A stretch of DNA of 64,000 nt, from positions 8,170,700 to 8,234,699 of the forward strand of contig CM063245.1 of NCBI GenBank assembly GCA_032158295.1, read 5' to 3'. Under the pieces are notes generated by a model, which saw only the letters and a list, made by a program, of their open reading frames with translations, searched no databases and was not told the origin of the DNA. The translations under genes and the position numbers were made by a program. Of this stretch, positions 15,701-30,700 are shown piece after piece (the stretch's first letter is position 1; every line of letters starts with the position of its first letter). The DNA comes from Pycnopodia helianthoides (taxonomy: Eukaryota; Echinodermata; Asteroidea; Forcipulatida; Asteriidae).

Positions 15701-18700
15701 ATGTTTGTATAGTCTGGGTTGCTATATGGGTGAGTGCCATTAGGGGATGTTTGTATAGTCTGGGTTGCTATATGGGTGAGTGCCATTAGGGGATGTTTGT
15801 ATAGTCTGGGTTGCTATATGGGTGAGTGCCATTAGGGGATGTTTGTATAGTCTGTGTTGCTATATGGGTGAGTGCCATTAGGGATGTTTGTATAGTCTGT
15901 GTTGCTATATGGGTGAGTGCCATTAGGGGATGTTTGTATAGTCTGGGTTGCTATATGGGTGAGTGCCATTAGGGGATGTTTGTATAGTCTGGGTTGCTAT
16001 ATGGGTGAGTGCCATTAGGGGATGTTTGTATAGTCTGGGTTGCTATATGGGTGAGTGCCATTAGGGGATGTTTGTATAGTCTGGGTTGCTATATGGGTGA
16101 GTGCCATTAGGGGATGTTTGTATAGTTTGGGTTGCTATATGGGTGAGTGCCATTAGGGGATGTTTGTATAGTCTGGGTTGCTATATGGGTGAGTGCCATT
16201 AGGGGATGTTTGTATAGTCTGGGTTGCTATATGGGTGAGTGCCATTAGGGGATGTTTGTATAGTCTGGGTTGCTATATGGGTGAGTGCCATTAGGGGATG
16301 TTTGTATAGTCTGGGTTGCTATATGGGTGAGTGCCATTAGGGGATGTTTGTATAGTCATAGTCTGGGTTGCTATATGGGTGAGTGCCATTAGGGGATGTT
16401 TGTATAGTTTGGGTTGCTATATGGGTGAGTGCCATTAGGGGATGTTTGTATAGTCTGGGTTGCTATATGGGTGAGTGCCATTAGGGGATGTTTGTATAGT
16501 CTGGGTTGCTATATGGGTGAGTGCCATTAGGGGATGTTTGTATAGTCTGGGTTGCTATATGGGTGAGTGCCATTAGGGGATGTTTGTATAGTCTGGGTTG
16601 CTATATGGGTGAGTGCCATTAGGGGATGTTTGTATAGTCATAGTCTGGGTTGCTATATGGGTGAGTGCCATTAGGGGATGTTTGGAAAGTTGTTTCTTGC
16701 ATTGTTTGGCTGCAGGGGATTATGAAAATTCTAGACAGATTATAACATGTATAAGAAAGGAATGTTTCATATCATGCATGCCTTTTTGCAACAAGTAAAT
16801 GGAACCTTACAGCTAGAAACCAATATGTTCATAAAGGTATTAACAACACTTCTACAGGGATAACTTGTTTATGGATTAGTCTGAATATGTACATTGAAAC
16901 TTGCGTAGGGTTCTTAGTATGCCAGTAAGATCATAAACTGATACTGAACAAACATCAGTAAACAAACATTTGTATATGAGGTCAACATATAAGATATCAT
17001 GTACAATTTTCTTAATTAACGAGTTATTAGAAAGAAAAGAGAAAAGTATTAGCACCTGAGCATTCATGGTCATTAATATTAATTGTGATTAAGGATTCAT
17101 TTAAGATTAAACTTACGTATTTCACAGAGGTCTCCTGAGTAGCAGCCAGAGCACAAACAGATGGTTTCTAAACAGGAATTTTGATTCTGAGCACATATCC
17201 CATTATTCTGACATGGGCTGGGAATACATGGATCATCATCTGTACAATAGAATCACATCATTATAACTAGATTCATATCATTAAATAACCATTACAAACT
17301 AAAGAAACAGAAGATGTTACTACACTAACCCTTTACTCCCTGGGCCTTTTTGACTACATGTGACCTCAATCCTCCAATATCCTCCACTCCTATGTCACTC
17401 AACACAAAATTGTTTGGACTTAGATAAGATTGGAATGCCTGACCAGTGATAAGCAATTGTTATTTGGGCCTACACTTCTCAGTCCTTCTGAATCTTTCAT
17501 TTCGGCAAAAAGGATATAGAAGGATTTGGGAGGATAAAGGTTACTGAAAACTTGAGGATCATGATGAAAGTAAACCACACCATCCCTTTATACTAAACTA
17601 TTTAGAATATTGGTCTATCTTGGATAGTATGATGACTGTACTTACATGTTTGGCAGTTGGAGCCAGTGAAGCAGTTTGAGCAGGCACAGGAATATGATAA
17701 GCAGTCTGAAGATGTCTGACATTGTCCACCATTTAGACATGGCTGGTTCAAACATGGATCAACAGCTACATACAAACAAATACAAATTATTATTACTATT
17801 ATTTCTATCTGATAATGAAACTACGGGATCCTCAAATGTGACTAGTACTGTGACCCGCAGGCCTGAAGATACCTGTGTAGAGAAGATGATGGAGACATTT
17901 CAGTTGTAGATATGTGGGTGGAAAACCTACACAATCAGGGTAGGACTAAAAAACCCAATGTACATGCAAGGCTCCAGTCTGAGGTAGGAGTGCGTTTGAC
18001 TGTTGGAGTAAATAACTTTCTACTCACCCAACTGACATGTATCTCCACTCCAGCAGGAGGGGCATTCACAGATGTAATAGGAGCAGAAGTTAACACACTG
18101 TCCTCCATTCCGGCATGGGTTACTCACACATAGGTCAACAGCTGTTATGATGAAACAGAGGGAGTTAGTCAAGTAAATGTAATGAATGGAAATAACGACA
18201 AACTTAGCAACATAACAATTTTCCAAGTGTTTTAGACTGCTGAAGCAAGTGGCCTGCATAGTCTTTGTGCTGACAACGAAGTATACAGTAATTTGGGTAT
18301 CAGTTTGAAACAGACTTCTAGTTCTAGATTGACCAATGCATCTGATGTCATCACCCAACCATGTATGCGCCGTTCTGAGAGTCAGTTTCCCTGTCTGTTA
18401 TACAGTGTCTACTATTGAGATGACATGGGCGCTCATACACACTCACTATGTCCTCACATGCAATTTGACTACCTAAATGACAGACTGTGTGTAACATCAG
18501 TGCAAGGGCTGAATACTATGACATGATGATTATATTCACACTGTTCCCTGTAACATGTAGGAATGCCATTCTGGTCAGCTCTAATCCATGACGGATATAA
18601 TTGCACATGGTTGATATCGAGCAGAATATGGTTGACTTACGGACATCACAGTTTTGTCCTGTCCAGCATGGTGGACATGTACAGGTGTAGTCAGGGCAGT

Positions 18701-21700
18701 TACTAGTGCAGATTCCACCATTCTGACATGGACTGTTCAGCTGTTGACATACATCAATGCCTGTAATGCAGCAAGAAAACACAAAATAAATAACAAACCA
18801 ATTATCACACATCAGTTCTTATATTGTCATAGCTTGAAGTTACGTCAGTGACTCAAAAGGTATTTAACATTTTTTACAAATAATATGAAAAAATGCAAAC
18901 AAGAATAACATACAAACAGAAGTCTCAGTGAAATAATTAGATTAAGTCTCTATGTTTCTCCTCTGATTTTCATAGATTTTAACAAGATAAGTATATGAAT
19001 GTTTTACTCACGTTCTTGGCATGATTGTCCAACATGGCAGCTGTCACATACACATGTGATACTAGTGCAGTCATTCTGTTGGAAGCATGTTGCTCCATTT
19101 AGACAGTAGTTCTGTGTTTGGCATAGATCAACCGCTGCAAAAGGTCATAATATACACTGAGTCATCAAACATCTCAACATCTTCATATCACTCATTCGTC
19201 CATCAGTAGGATTTTATTTTTTCATTCAGGCTGGACAGACTCAACATAAAAAGGCTGAGCTATGGAACCAGTCTATAGCAGCTTTGTCAAGTTGTTTGAT
19301 GTTACCAGCGCATTAATGCTCATTGATGATGTGTCATTAATGATGTGTCTGATCCGGCTTGCTCCACAGGAGCAGCTTGAGTCAGCAGCAAGACCCATTT
19401 CCCACATCTTGTGTCTAAATCATCCACTTCTGAGCTGATCGAGTCTTATAACTAAAATCATGACTGAAAATCCAAAACTTGCAGAACGACAAATGTTTAA
19501 AAATGTCCATGTTTTTCAAAATTGTTTTGACTTGCCCACCCGCCCCCAATTTTGATTTTTTTCAATATTGACATACTATTTGATATACTCTATACTGAAG
19601 AACAAATTGATGCCAATGTTCTCCCAGCTCAGGAGTGTTCAATGGCCTTTCATGGCTTCCAGCAGGCAACTTTGTAGTTAAAACAGAAGAGGTAATTAAA
19701 GCCAACTTCCCATCGGGCATGGAGGTTGGTTAGCAAAACACGATTGCCTGACAATAACTGACAGCAATGGAACAGCACATACATGGCAGACAATCTGGAA
19801 GAGGCTGCTGGGTATTTTCATTTTTTTCCCTTTAAAACATCTGTATTTATTCTACTCTAATTAAAAACCACATAAAAAATGATTGCTTATTCTGAATAGC
19901 CCCCTCACATAGAATATATCCAATCTTCCTGTCTTACATAAAACCTTCATCACTAAATATCCACTGCATGATCAGTCAATAGGTATGCATTCATGATACA
20001 GTCCCACTCTACACTCAGTATTTAACTTACCCACTTCACAATTGATTCCAGTTCTACATGATGGACAGGAACATGTATATTCAGTGCAACTCTCTTGCAG
20101 ACACACACCGTTGAATCGACAGGGGTTAGTGCTACATGGATCCACCACTGGAGGGAAAAACCACAGGAATTGCATGAGTTACTTACCACGAATTCTAACA
20201 ATAGGAGCTACCTTACTGCTAACAGCTACACCGAGATGCAGCTAATGTTTTTCAAGAGAGGATTCAAATCTGAAATTTTTAAAGACTGTTCACATCATGA
20301 TAGGGTGCTGTAACCAGTCACAACTTTTAGTATATTGCTTGGTTTGTTAAGTATTTTCCACAAATTACTATTTCATCCACTGGCCTATTTTATTGAACCC
20401 CACATGACCCTGTTTCAGCCAACCAGAATACAGAACCAGCAAGAGGTGTGTTACAAAATACACATTTCAGTATCAATAAAACAGTAAGAACTGATAATTA
20501 GATGAAACTCACATGTTAGGCAGTTGGTTCCAGAGTAGCATCCGCTGCAGGTGCAGAGATACTCAGAACAAGAATCAGCTTTACGCAGGCAGAAGCCACC
20601 ATTCTGACAGGGTCTTCTATCACATACATGGACATCTGTAATGTAAATAGAACATAGACTTATCAATATATGAAAGAACCATCAATCTTTCAAACGATAC
20701 ACCCACTTGCCTTCAGAGAGTAAAAACAAACATCAAATAAAAAACAGGAAATAATTTGTTTTCCTAAGTTGAATTGACAAATTGCCAAAATTAAAGCTAA
20801 GCATATTAGTTTACTTTTTAATGACAGTACTTGAAACAAAAATATTCCTTGCTGAGTTCTAAAAAACAAATTGAAAAATTGTGTCGCTAAACTTCAAATA
20901 CTCCTTCTTTTAAATAAGTTTAATTGATACTATACATCGATTTAGAAACTTATCTCAATAACTTTTCTTAATTATTTCATGGAAAACAATGGTACAGCCA
21001 GCTTCTACATAATGAATGATTCTATGGCAACAGACTTCAACAAATGAAGTCAACAAAAGCCTTCGGAAAACCAGCTTTGTGATACCTGTGGTTAGTGTAT
21101 GGCAAGTCAATTTGCAATAACCCTGATAATAACTATAGAGCTTCAACCATCAAGATTCTCTACACATCGATGGTGGAAATATTCCTTGTGTCTTGAGGTA
21201 ATGTTTTTTTTAGCAATACTTACATTGATCACAAGCATCTCCAGTAAAGCAGCCAACACAGACACATGTATAATCCAGACAGGATGATGCAGACTGGATA
21301 CAAGTACCTCCATTATTACATGGGAAGCTAGAGCATGGATTGATACCTGCATTTATACAATCACAGAACAATGTTATTATCCATGTATTTTGAACATTCA
21401 CAAAAGTGTGGAATTCTTTATATCACAATATTGATGACAATCCTCTCTATTGGTTTCAATACAATTTGTACTCAAGAAATTGCTTAAACATTGCAAACAT
21501 TTGTTAAGAGTAAAACCTAGAGAGAGACAAACATGAATATATTTATGTTGGATTGATTTCACTTACTTTGTTGACACTGCAGACCTGAGAAGCATTCTGT
21601 ACACATGCAGGTGAACTCAGTACAAGAATTAGCAACTTGCTGGCAGACACCACCATTCTGACAGGGATTGTTAGCACATGGATCAATCACTGTGGATAAC

Positions 21701-24700
21701 AGAGTCAACGGATCGGTTGAATAACAAGAACGATACTGTACATCGTATAGCTGATTATGGTTAGCAGATATGAAATATGAACCTCTAGTAAGCTAGAACC
21801 CATGCTACGAATTGGTCAATAGCTGTTGGCTTATAATCTTATATCTCACTCTGAAATCCTACATTGCATCCTGCCTCACTCACTGCAATGCAAGAAATGG
21901 TTGACAAATCAACAACTTGACAGTCAACGTTTATCGGCACAGCAGTCCAGGAGATTTACTTTAAGATCAAAATGTTATGAATATAACATTCTGCAATTCA
22001 TGTTTGTTTAAGTAACTCAAGCATCAGCCTTGATGCATATGTGACGTAGAAGCCTTATATTTGTCTGCATTCCAATCACACTTGTGGGATAACTAAAGAC
22101 TGCCTATAAGATATCAGAATGCAGCTGCATTTCTTTCTCATGAAACAAACCACATGATAACCTGCAACTTTCACAGGTTGCGTTTATTACCAGTGCTTTG
22201 TCTATAGCAGGCATGGCCAACCAACTCTTACATATATTTGTGAAAAGAAAATTTGAAGAAAGTGAAATTTAAGAGAGACTTACATGTTTGGCAGTTGAAG
22301 CCCTGGTGGCAAGCAGGACATGTACATGTGTGTAGAAAACAGCTACCTGTTTGTCTGTTACATAAGCCACCATTGAGGCAGGGACTAGACAAGCATGGGT
22401 CAATCACTGTATCAAGAGAACGGAGAAAAACATGAAACTCTTCAACACTTTTGAACAAAGAAAAATTACTAGAGCGGTAATTGAACCTGCGACCTCCGGG
22501 TTTACCTTCTGGTACTCTACCAACTGAGCTAAACTGGCCCAATGGTATTTTGTCAACGCCTTTGTTATTATTCAATGCATCTGTTTATCAAAAACAAGTT
22601 GTATGTAAAATGGTAAACGAATAAAACAAAATCCAAAAACTTGGTCAGGTTTCTTTGAATCAAAGCGAAATGCCTCATGTCTACAAAGCTTTAAACTTAT
22701 TCATGTCAGTGGAACTTGAGCTTGAGACCAAACATCAATGGACACTTGAATAATTTTTGAAATGCTGATATACCTTTATGATGTCATACATTTATGAATT
22801 CTACTTACGTTGTTCACATTGATCTCCTTGGTAACAGCCACTACACACACAGGCATATTCAGTACAGGAATCTTGACTTCGTAGACACTGGCCACCATTT
22901 AGACATGGGTTAGGTTGACATGCATTAATCTCTGTTATAATAACACAGACTCATGTTAGATTGACCTGTACTTCCATCAATAGTTATGTCACATTATGAT
23001 ATCATATCACTAGAAGCAAAACTGAATACAAGCCACAGCTATAAAGCTGTAAATGAGATCTGAACATGTACACACTATGGGAACTCAAAGGTGATTATAT
23101 AATGATGATAATGTTGACCACTGATAATGCGTTGGTTTCTGCCACTGATGGGTTCTCATGGCACTGATATTCACTCATTGTTTTTATGACAGGTATGCAG
23201 AGTTATGAAATGTGAGACCCATATTTATGTAGCACCTTGGAATGGTTGTTTGCAAGGTGCATAAGGCGCAATCCGCAGCCAAACATGCAAGAAATACTGA
23301 GCAAACCCCTATTCTGAATAATACGTGTATTGGTTTCTTTTAATTGCACAACACACCGGACCAACATTTTTATTTCCCATCTGATGGACAAAGCAAAATG
23401 GTTAAAGTGTCTTGGTTAGGGACAAGACCGGGACTCCAATCCACAATTTGCTGGTCAGAAACACCTGAGCTTGAGTCTGGTGCAAGACACCTCCACTACT
23501 CAGCAACAATAAGCCATGTATACAATTCATGCTTCATGCGCAACTGATACAATTCAAATATGATCTTGTTGCTCTGATGCCGTATTGATTTGGACCTTTA
23601 CAGTGTTATAGATGAATGATTGATATTAGTAAGTTATACCTTGGTCACATAGACTCCCCTGCCAGCATCCTTGGCACTGACATGTATACAGTGTGCAGAT
23701 GTTGGCATCTGGTGCACAGATTGCACTGTTCTGACAGGGACGATTGTTACACGGATTCAAGACTAAAAATGAGAAGAATCAGACATTCCATTAGAATCAA
23801 TAGAGTGGTTCACACACAAGCATTATAACCATCAATTCAATATGGAAGCTAGGTGGCAGCAGACATGTCAATTTCCATTGTTTACGTAGTTCTGAGCATG
23901 CGCACATTTCTAAGAACAATGGATTGACCTGTTAAGTCTGCTGCCACCTAGTGTCGCCATTACTTGTTGTTAGATTTCCTCTAGGTATACAAACAAATAA
24001 TAGCAAGAATACTTTCCATCTTGGGGGGAACTACAAACATGTATGACACCCCAAGCTAAAATCAGTCACTTCTCAGATATAGCAAAACATCTACCATGAT
24101 ATCATGAATGGTTAAGACATCACTTCATAATGATATGTTAGGAAATACTTACAGGTGGGGAATTATTATTTTGAGAATATTGGACTTGCGCCTGTCCATT
24201 GTTAAATTTTGGAGCGTCGCGGCAGTAAATACATGGCTACATAATGGAAGACACGTGACGCGTGTTCCACCAATCAAATGACAAGGATCTGTGTGTGGTA
24301 TACAAAAGGTCAGACTTACTTATTTCACAGTTGTTTCCTTCAATACAGTTTGGGCACTGGCAGGTATATGAAGTACAATCATCTGATTCTATGCATTGAC
24401 CTCCATTGATACATGGGTTACCAGCACATGCATTCAATCCTTAAAGAATAGATACAAGTCATATAACATGAATTACAATCAATACCAGTGAAAGATAGAA
24501 TAGGCTGTTGCAAACTGCTTACCAACCAAAATGACCTGTGGTATAAATCAATTTTTATTGGCCTCACTTTCCAACCCTAGCAGAGTCATTCTCAATGGCT
24601 TTACAACTATCATTTGGCCTTTTAGAAAGACTTTGTTCGGTCGAGACATGACGCCATTACAAATTTTTTTAAAATCAATACAGCTTTTACATATATTCAC

Positions 24701-27700
24701 CACTTACACATTAATCTTATCAAACAGAAAAGACTGGAAATAAATGATAGACCATTTTGTAAAACAAATCTAACTAAATATATTTGGGGAGCACATTAAA
24801 AAGAGCAACTTACTTATTTCACAGTTGACTCCTACGTAACATTTAGAGCAGGAACAGGTTGCAAATGAGCAGAACTCATCACATATACCACCATTCTGAC
24901 AAGCCAGTGTGTTACAAGCCTCAACAGCTGCAACAACAAATTAAACTCCGATCAAAATATCATGGAAATAAGAAACATTCAAAAATATATAAAAGAGGAC
25001 TGCAAACTGCTCACCGACCATAATGACCTTTGATAGATATATGCAACAATTGTTGATGGTCTGGTGTTTCAACCCTAGCAGAGTCTTTCTCAAAAAGAAA
25101 CAGATACAACTAGGTTCATAACATGTGGCCATTAACAGCTTTCCTAAAACTATTTGAATATAAATGTCTTGGAAATAACTTGTTTGAATTGTTGAATTTT
25201 TTTTTCTTAAGCATTTTTTTTTTTTTTACAAAGTCTTGCATTCATTGATCTAGATATGCCAACAAAAGAGTCCTAGTTTACTTGTTACAGTCGAGCCCAA
25301 AACATGAAGTACCACTAGCACTGTACAATAACAAAACGTTGCAAAATGAAAATGTACAAGCTATCAAAAATGCTTGTCTAATGCAAACACATTTGTCTCT
25401 ATTCTCATTAACCAGAGCCAGCTTTAGTTACTTACGTATAGAGCAGTCTGAACCAGTCCAGCATGAGCTACACTGACATGTGAACCCAGGGCAACCATTC
25501 AAACAAACACCACCATTCATGCAGGGATTACTAGCGCAGTAGTTAATACCTGTAATGACAAAGTAAGTCTCTTGAGTTACATATTGATACGTAAATATTG
25601 GCTGCAATACGAGTGAGTCATAATACAGTTAGTTGGGGACCTTTTAATAGCTGACATGAATGTGAAGACATTCACCAGCTATAAAGAGAGTTTTAAATGA
25701 AAAACAAATGTCAGGCCCTTGTATTTAGAACGATGTTATGTCCAAATATGATACAGAAAACATTACCTTGATAAATGTGTCTGCAGTATTGCATCTCAAA
25801 GCATTGTACACTGTTATACTTACAAGTGAAATACTTGAGCTAATTTGATACTTTACTCAATTGTGTGAATATGAAGCCGACCATAACATCTCAGAATGGA
25901 CTTGAATGAGTCACAAAAGCTACACTTGTTGAATATATAATTGCAGGGAAATTAACAGCATTTTAACACGCTAGTGTTTTTGGTATGAAACTGCAGTAAC
26001 ACATCCATTGAAATGCAGTTTGGAACGATCAATGAGTTGGATATTTCATATCTTACGTTGTTCACAGAACAATCCAGCATAACATGGTGAGCATGTACAT
26101 GTAATACCAGTACAGTCAGCCAGCTGATTACATGCTGCTCCATTCAGACAGAAGTTGGAGGTCTGGCATAAATCAACACCTAATAGAAATAAAAAATGCA
26201 AAACATTTAGAAATGGACATCAAATATATCTACAATTTCAATGACCAATTGAGCACAAATTTTCACAGGTTTGTTATTTTATGCATATTTGGGATACACC
26301 AAGTGAGGATACTAGTCTTTGAAAATTACCAAAAGTATACCCTGCCTTTAATGAAGAAATTATTTGAGTTTTTATCACAGGCTTCCAAATAACTTGCTAG
26401 AGGTAACTGCTCAAATATTAACAAAATCTTGCTAATAACATATTTCAAGTGAGACACAAAAACCTAAACTTGAGGAGTGATTTCATGACTGTACTCCTAC
26501 TTACTGTCTTGACAATTGGATCCCTGGAAGCAAGTGGGACAATTACACGAATATCTGGTACAATCTCCACTCAATGGTGTACAAGCCCCTCCAGCTAAGC
26601 ATGGGTTGTTCAGACATGGATCAATATCTGTCAATTACAAAACATTAATATGCTGCATTAGTATCAAGTGTCATGACTGAGCGGTCTAGTGCACCGGACT
26701 TAAGTTCTGGGTATTGTCAGAGTGTGGGTTCGAGTCCCGGTCTTGACACTCGTGTCCTTGAGCAAGACACTAACCACAATTGCTTCATCCTTCATAATTG
26801 GCACGTAAAATAAACCAGCACACTTATTGTGAGAAAAGGGGTTTGCCTCGGTTTTTCTGGGGAAAAACCCTCAGGCTATTTTGGTGGGTTGTCAGTTTCT
26901 CTGTATTTTGTATTGACATTATCAGTTATCTAGACGTAAACTAGAAGACAAAAATTGAGAAAGTAAAATGATCAAACTTACTGGTCTGGCAGAGGTCACC
27001 AGTGAAGCAGCCTGTACACTGGCATGTATAGACCTCACAGGAATTTGCATCAGGAACACAAAAACCATTGTTAGTACAAGGGTTTGGTTCACACTGGTTC
27101 TTCCCTACAACAAACAGGAAAAAATGGATCATATTAACAACAAAATATTGACTGGTATTGGTATTGCATATTTAGAGAAGGGCTTTAGCAAAGTTTCATT
27201 TGAACATTCACTCTTGTCGTTATTGACCAAGTTCACTTGACGTCATTCTCAGCTGTGCCATTTTGGGAGTCAGTGACCTATTGTGTTACTCTGCAGTGTG
27301 ATTTAAGATGATGCATGCATGGTGAGACCTAAGCAGTGACAGCAGCAGTGTACGACGTCAGTGCGAGGTATCAATACAAAGTGACTGACATTGATCACTG
27401 GTATACTTCTTAGAGTGATCAGTGCACATATTTCTAATCCAATGCTGTAATCAGATACAAATAGGCTTACTTGTTTGGCAGCTGATTCCGGTGTAACAAT
27501 CAGTACATTGGCAGCTAAATGTAGTGCAACCAGTCGATACACACGTCCCACCATTAGCACAACGGTTGGTCTCACATGGGTTTAACACTGTAGAAAGGGG
27601 TAATATTGCAAACAAATTGTTCAAGCTAAAACCGTTAAGTATTGAGATCATCTTTTGTGTACACGTTTTATTTTGAAAAGAGCAGTATGAAATAAAAGTT

Positions 27701-30700
27701 AATTAGAATTTGAATAATTTCAGCTGCTTTATACTGTATGATATAATATTGCTCTAAACGCGTAACAATTTTTACAGAAAAATTTGGTGGCAAATCTGCT
27801 GAAACTGGTTTTATAGGAGCAGCATTCTGAACTGAATTACTTACAGACTTGACACCGGTTGCCAAAATAGCAGCCTGGACAGTCACATGTGTATTTTGAG
27901 CAAGAGCCGGCTACCAGGGAACACACTCCACCGTTCTCACAAGGTGCAGTCAAACATGGATCCGTAGCTTTGGAATAGAAACAAAACAAGGGACTAAGAT
28001 TAGATCTAAGCGACAAATTATTGCCTATGTGCTACAACTGTTTAGTAAATACAATAATTGTTTCACTGTTTCATTCAACTATCTCTGCAGGTTTCAATCC
28101 ATGACAAATCTTGTTGTCTTGGTTGTGTGATAGTCTCTCATTATGAAACTTGATTGAGTGGAAGTTGGTCAACCACTATAATGTTGATTCAGTCACAGGA
28201 GAGTCTTGCACTCATTTAATATCAGGTACTAAATGAAGTCTTGACAAGAAAATAAAACCCAAGAAAAAAGTGCTTACTACACAAATGTTTTTGCATTGGA
28301 AAATACTTCAAATCCCAGCACTTGCATTAGACAGGGTATCTTGTTGTAGTTAAATAATACACAAGAGATGTCAATAATTAATGGATACTAAGAAACAATG
28401 TAATGATAGCACTGATGGTTACAGTCAGTCTTGGGTTTATTTCTTGTTCGAGTGGAAATAAAACAAAACCCAACCCAGCTATCGAGCAATGTTGACTTAC
28501 GTATATCACATAAAGTGCCAGCATAGCAGCCTCTACAGGAACATGTGTAGTCTACACAGTTACCAATCTCATTAGAGTTAACACACTGAGCATTATTCTG
28601 ACATGCCGACTGCTCACATGCATTGATAGCTAGAGGGAGAAAATCACAAAAACACCCCAGTCAATTAGACATCAATCAAATAAATGCACTCTTTATATCA
28701 AACACAGTCCTTTAGTGTGGCATATCGTGGTCTTGAACATCGGATTCAAGTTGGGCTGGCCAATTCATCAGAGTGTTGGTTCGAATGAAAGTCATTCACA
28801 GAATGATCCAATTGTAACCAAACGTTCAGCGAGGCACGTAACCACTAATTGCTTCTCTTAACCCAGGTGTATAAATGGAAACCAGCTACCCCCTTAGGGT
28901 TAATACAAGCAGCTTGAGGTTGTATGCTCCATAGAGAGTTGAGCATGGATTGGTTAAAGTATGCCTGATGAACAGGTTCAGCGCCTTGATCTAGCTACTA
29001 CCATATGTTTGCTATAGAACCACATGTTATTAAGTACGTAATCCAAATGATGTTGATTGAATCTACATAATTGGCCAACATTTACTACTTACTTTCTTCA
29101 CAAACATCTCCTCTGAAACACGTTGGACAGCTGCATTCAAACAGAGTACATGATGTACCTCCCTGTCTAGAACAGGCACCTCCATTCAAACAGGGTTGTA
29201 TAGCACAGGGATCTTGTACTGAATGAACACAAATAAATAAATAAACATTAGCAAAGAGGTGAAATATTGCACACACAGTGTGTGCATTCACCACAACTGT
29301 TTGCAAGCCAAACTTGCACGATGCTGGAAATGTACAGAAAATGAACTAACAAGAATATTTGATCTTAGCACTGCATGGGATTCAAGTTGTGGGCGGGGAG
29401 TTTTTTTATTAATGTAAATATTTCAAAAGTAGTAAATGGGTGAAGGAAATTTAAATATTAATTTGTCTATGAAAATTATGACCTTTTCAAAAGTGAAAAA
29501 GGCAGAGACACAGTAGGACATTGATGCCGTAAAGAAGTTAATCAAGGTTTGGAATAGGCCAAGTCAGACAATACTTACAGATTTCACAGAATGATCCAAC
29601 GTAACATCCAGGCAAGCACATGTGAAGGTAGTACAGGAACCAGGATCGGGTACACACATACCTCCATTACGACATGGGTTAGGTGCACACTGATCAACAC
29701 CTACAACCAAAATAGATTACACAAAATCAATATCCTACATTTAAACTTGAGAAACTATTCTGCATGAAGAGCCATTTATTTTAAGATCAGGTACATATGC
29801 AGATTACTTGATTTTTACCACTGAAATAATTATTAGCACAATTTCATACTTTTTATTCTCACTATTAATTTCTGGTAATAATTTTAAGCACATCTTCATA
29901 CTTTTCATTATTCTTTTTCTTCTTAATATTAATTTCTGGTAAAGAAAGCAAAGATGCCTCAAAAGCAAACTTAATCACTGTTTACGTGCACAACCTATCC
30001 TTGTACACAGAAAATACAGCTTTATGTCCCATCTGAAGGACAAACAAATTATGGTAAAATATCTTGCTCAAGGACTCCAGCATTGTGACCAGCCAGGCCG
30101 GGATTCAAACCTACACTCTGTTAACGACAGAACTTGAATTTGGTGCACAAGGCGCTCAACCAAAACGCTCCACAAAACATTCATTACACAAATTTGAAAT
30201 CCAACAATCTGGACAAAAACTTGTCCATGTTGTGTACTTACGTGTTTGGCATTGCTGACCGATATAACATGATGGACATTGGCAGATGAAATCTTCACAT
30301 ATTGATCCTACTGGTTGACATGTCCCTTGATTCTGACATGGAGTAGGAGAACATTGATCCCTCCCTACATCAACAAATAATCATACACAGTTAACATACA
30401 TGGGCAAAGATTCACTGGTATACATCATGTACAATTAACATACTAGGGCAAAGAATCACTGGTATACATCATGTACAGTTAACATACTAGGGCAAATAAT
30501 CACTGGTATACATCATGTACAGTTAACATAATAGGGCAAATAATCACTGGTATACTTCATGTACAGTTAACATACATGGGCAAAGAATCACTGGTAAATA
30601 TCATGTACAGTTAACATACTAGGGCAAATAATCACTGGTATACATCATGTACAGTTAACATACTAGGGCAAATAATCACTGGTATACTTCATGTACAGTT

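Noticed and set aside
16613..16798. 61-codon plus-strand open frame
   Set aside because: It starts inside the 46-bp minisatellite and extends by chance into unique intron sequence.
22455..22545. Possible tRNA gene
   Set aside because: A and B boxes are recognisable, but the acceptor and anticodon stems do not pair, so it is better read as a SINE head.
26669..26750. Possible functional tRNA-Leu gene
   Set aside because: The cloverleaf is plausible, but a SINE body follows directly and similar heads with tails occur at other places in the window.
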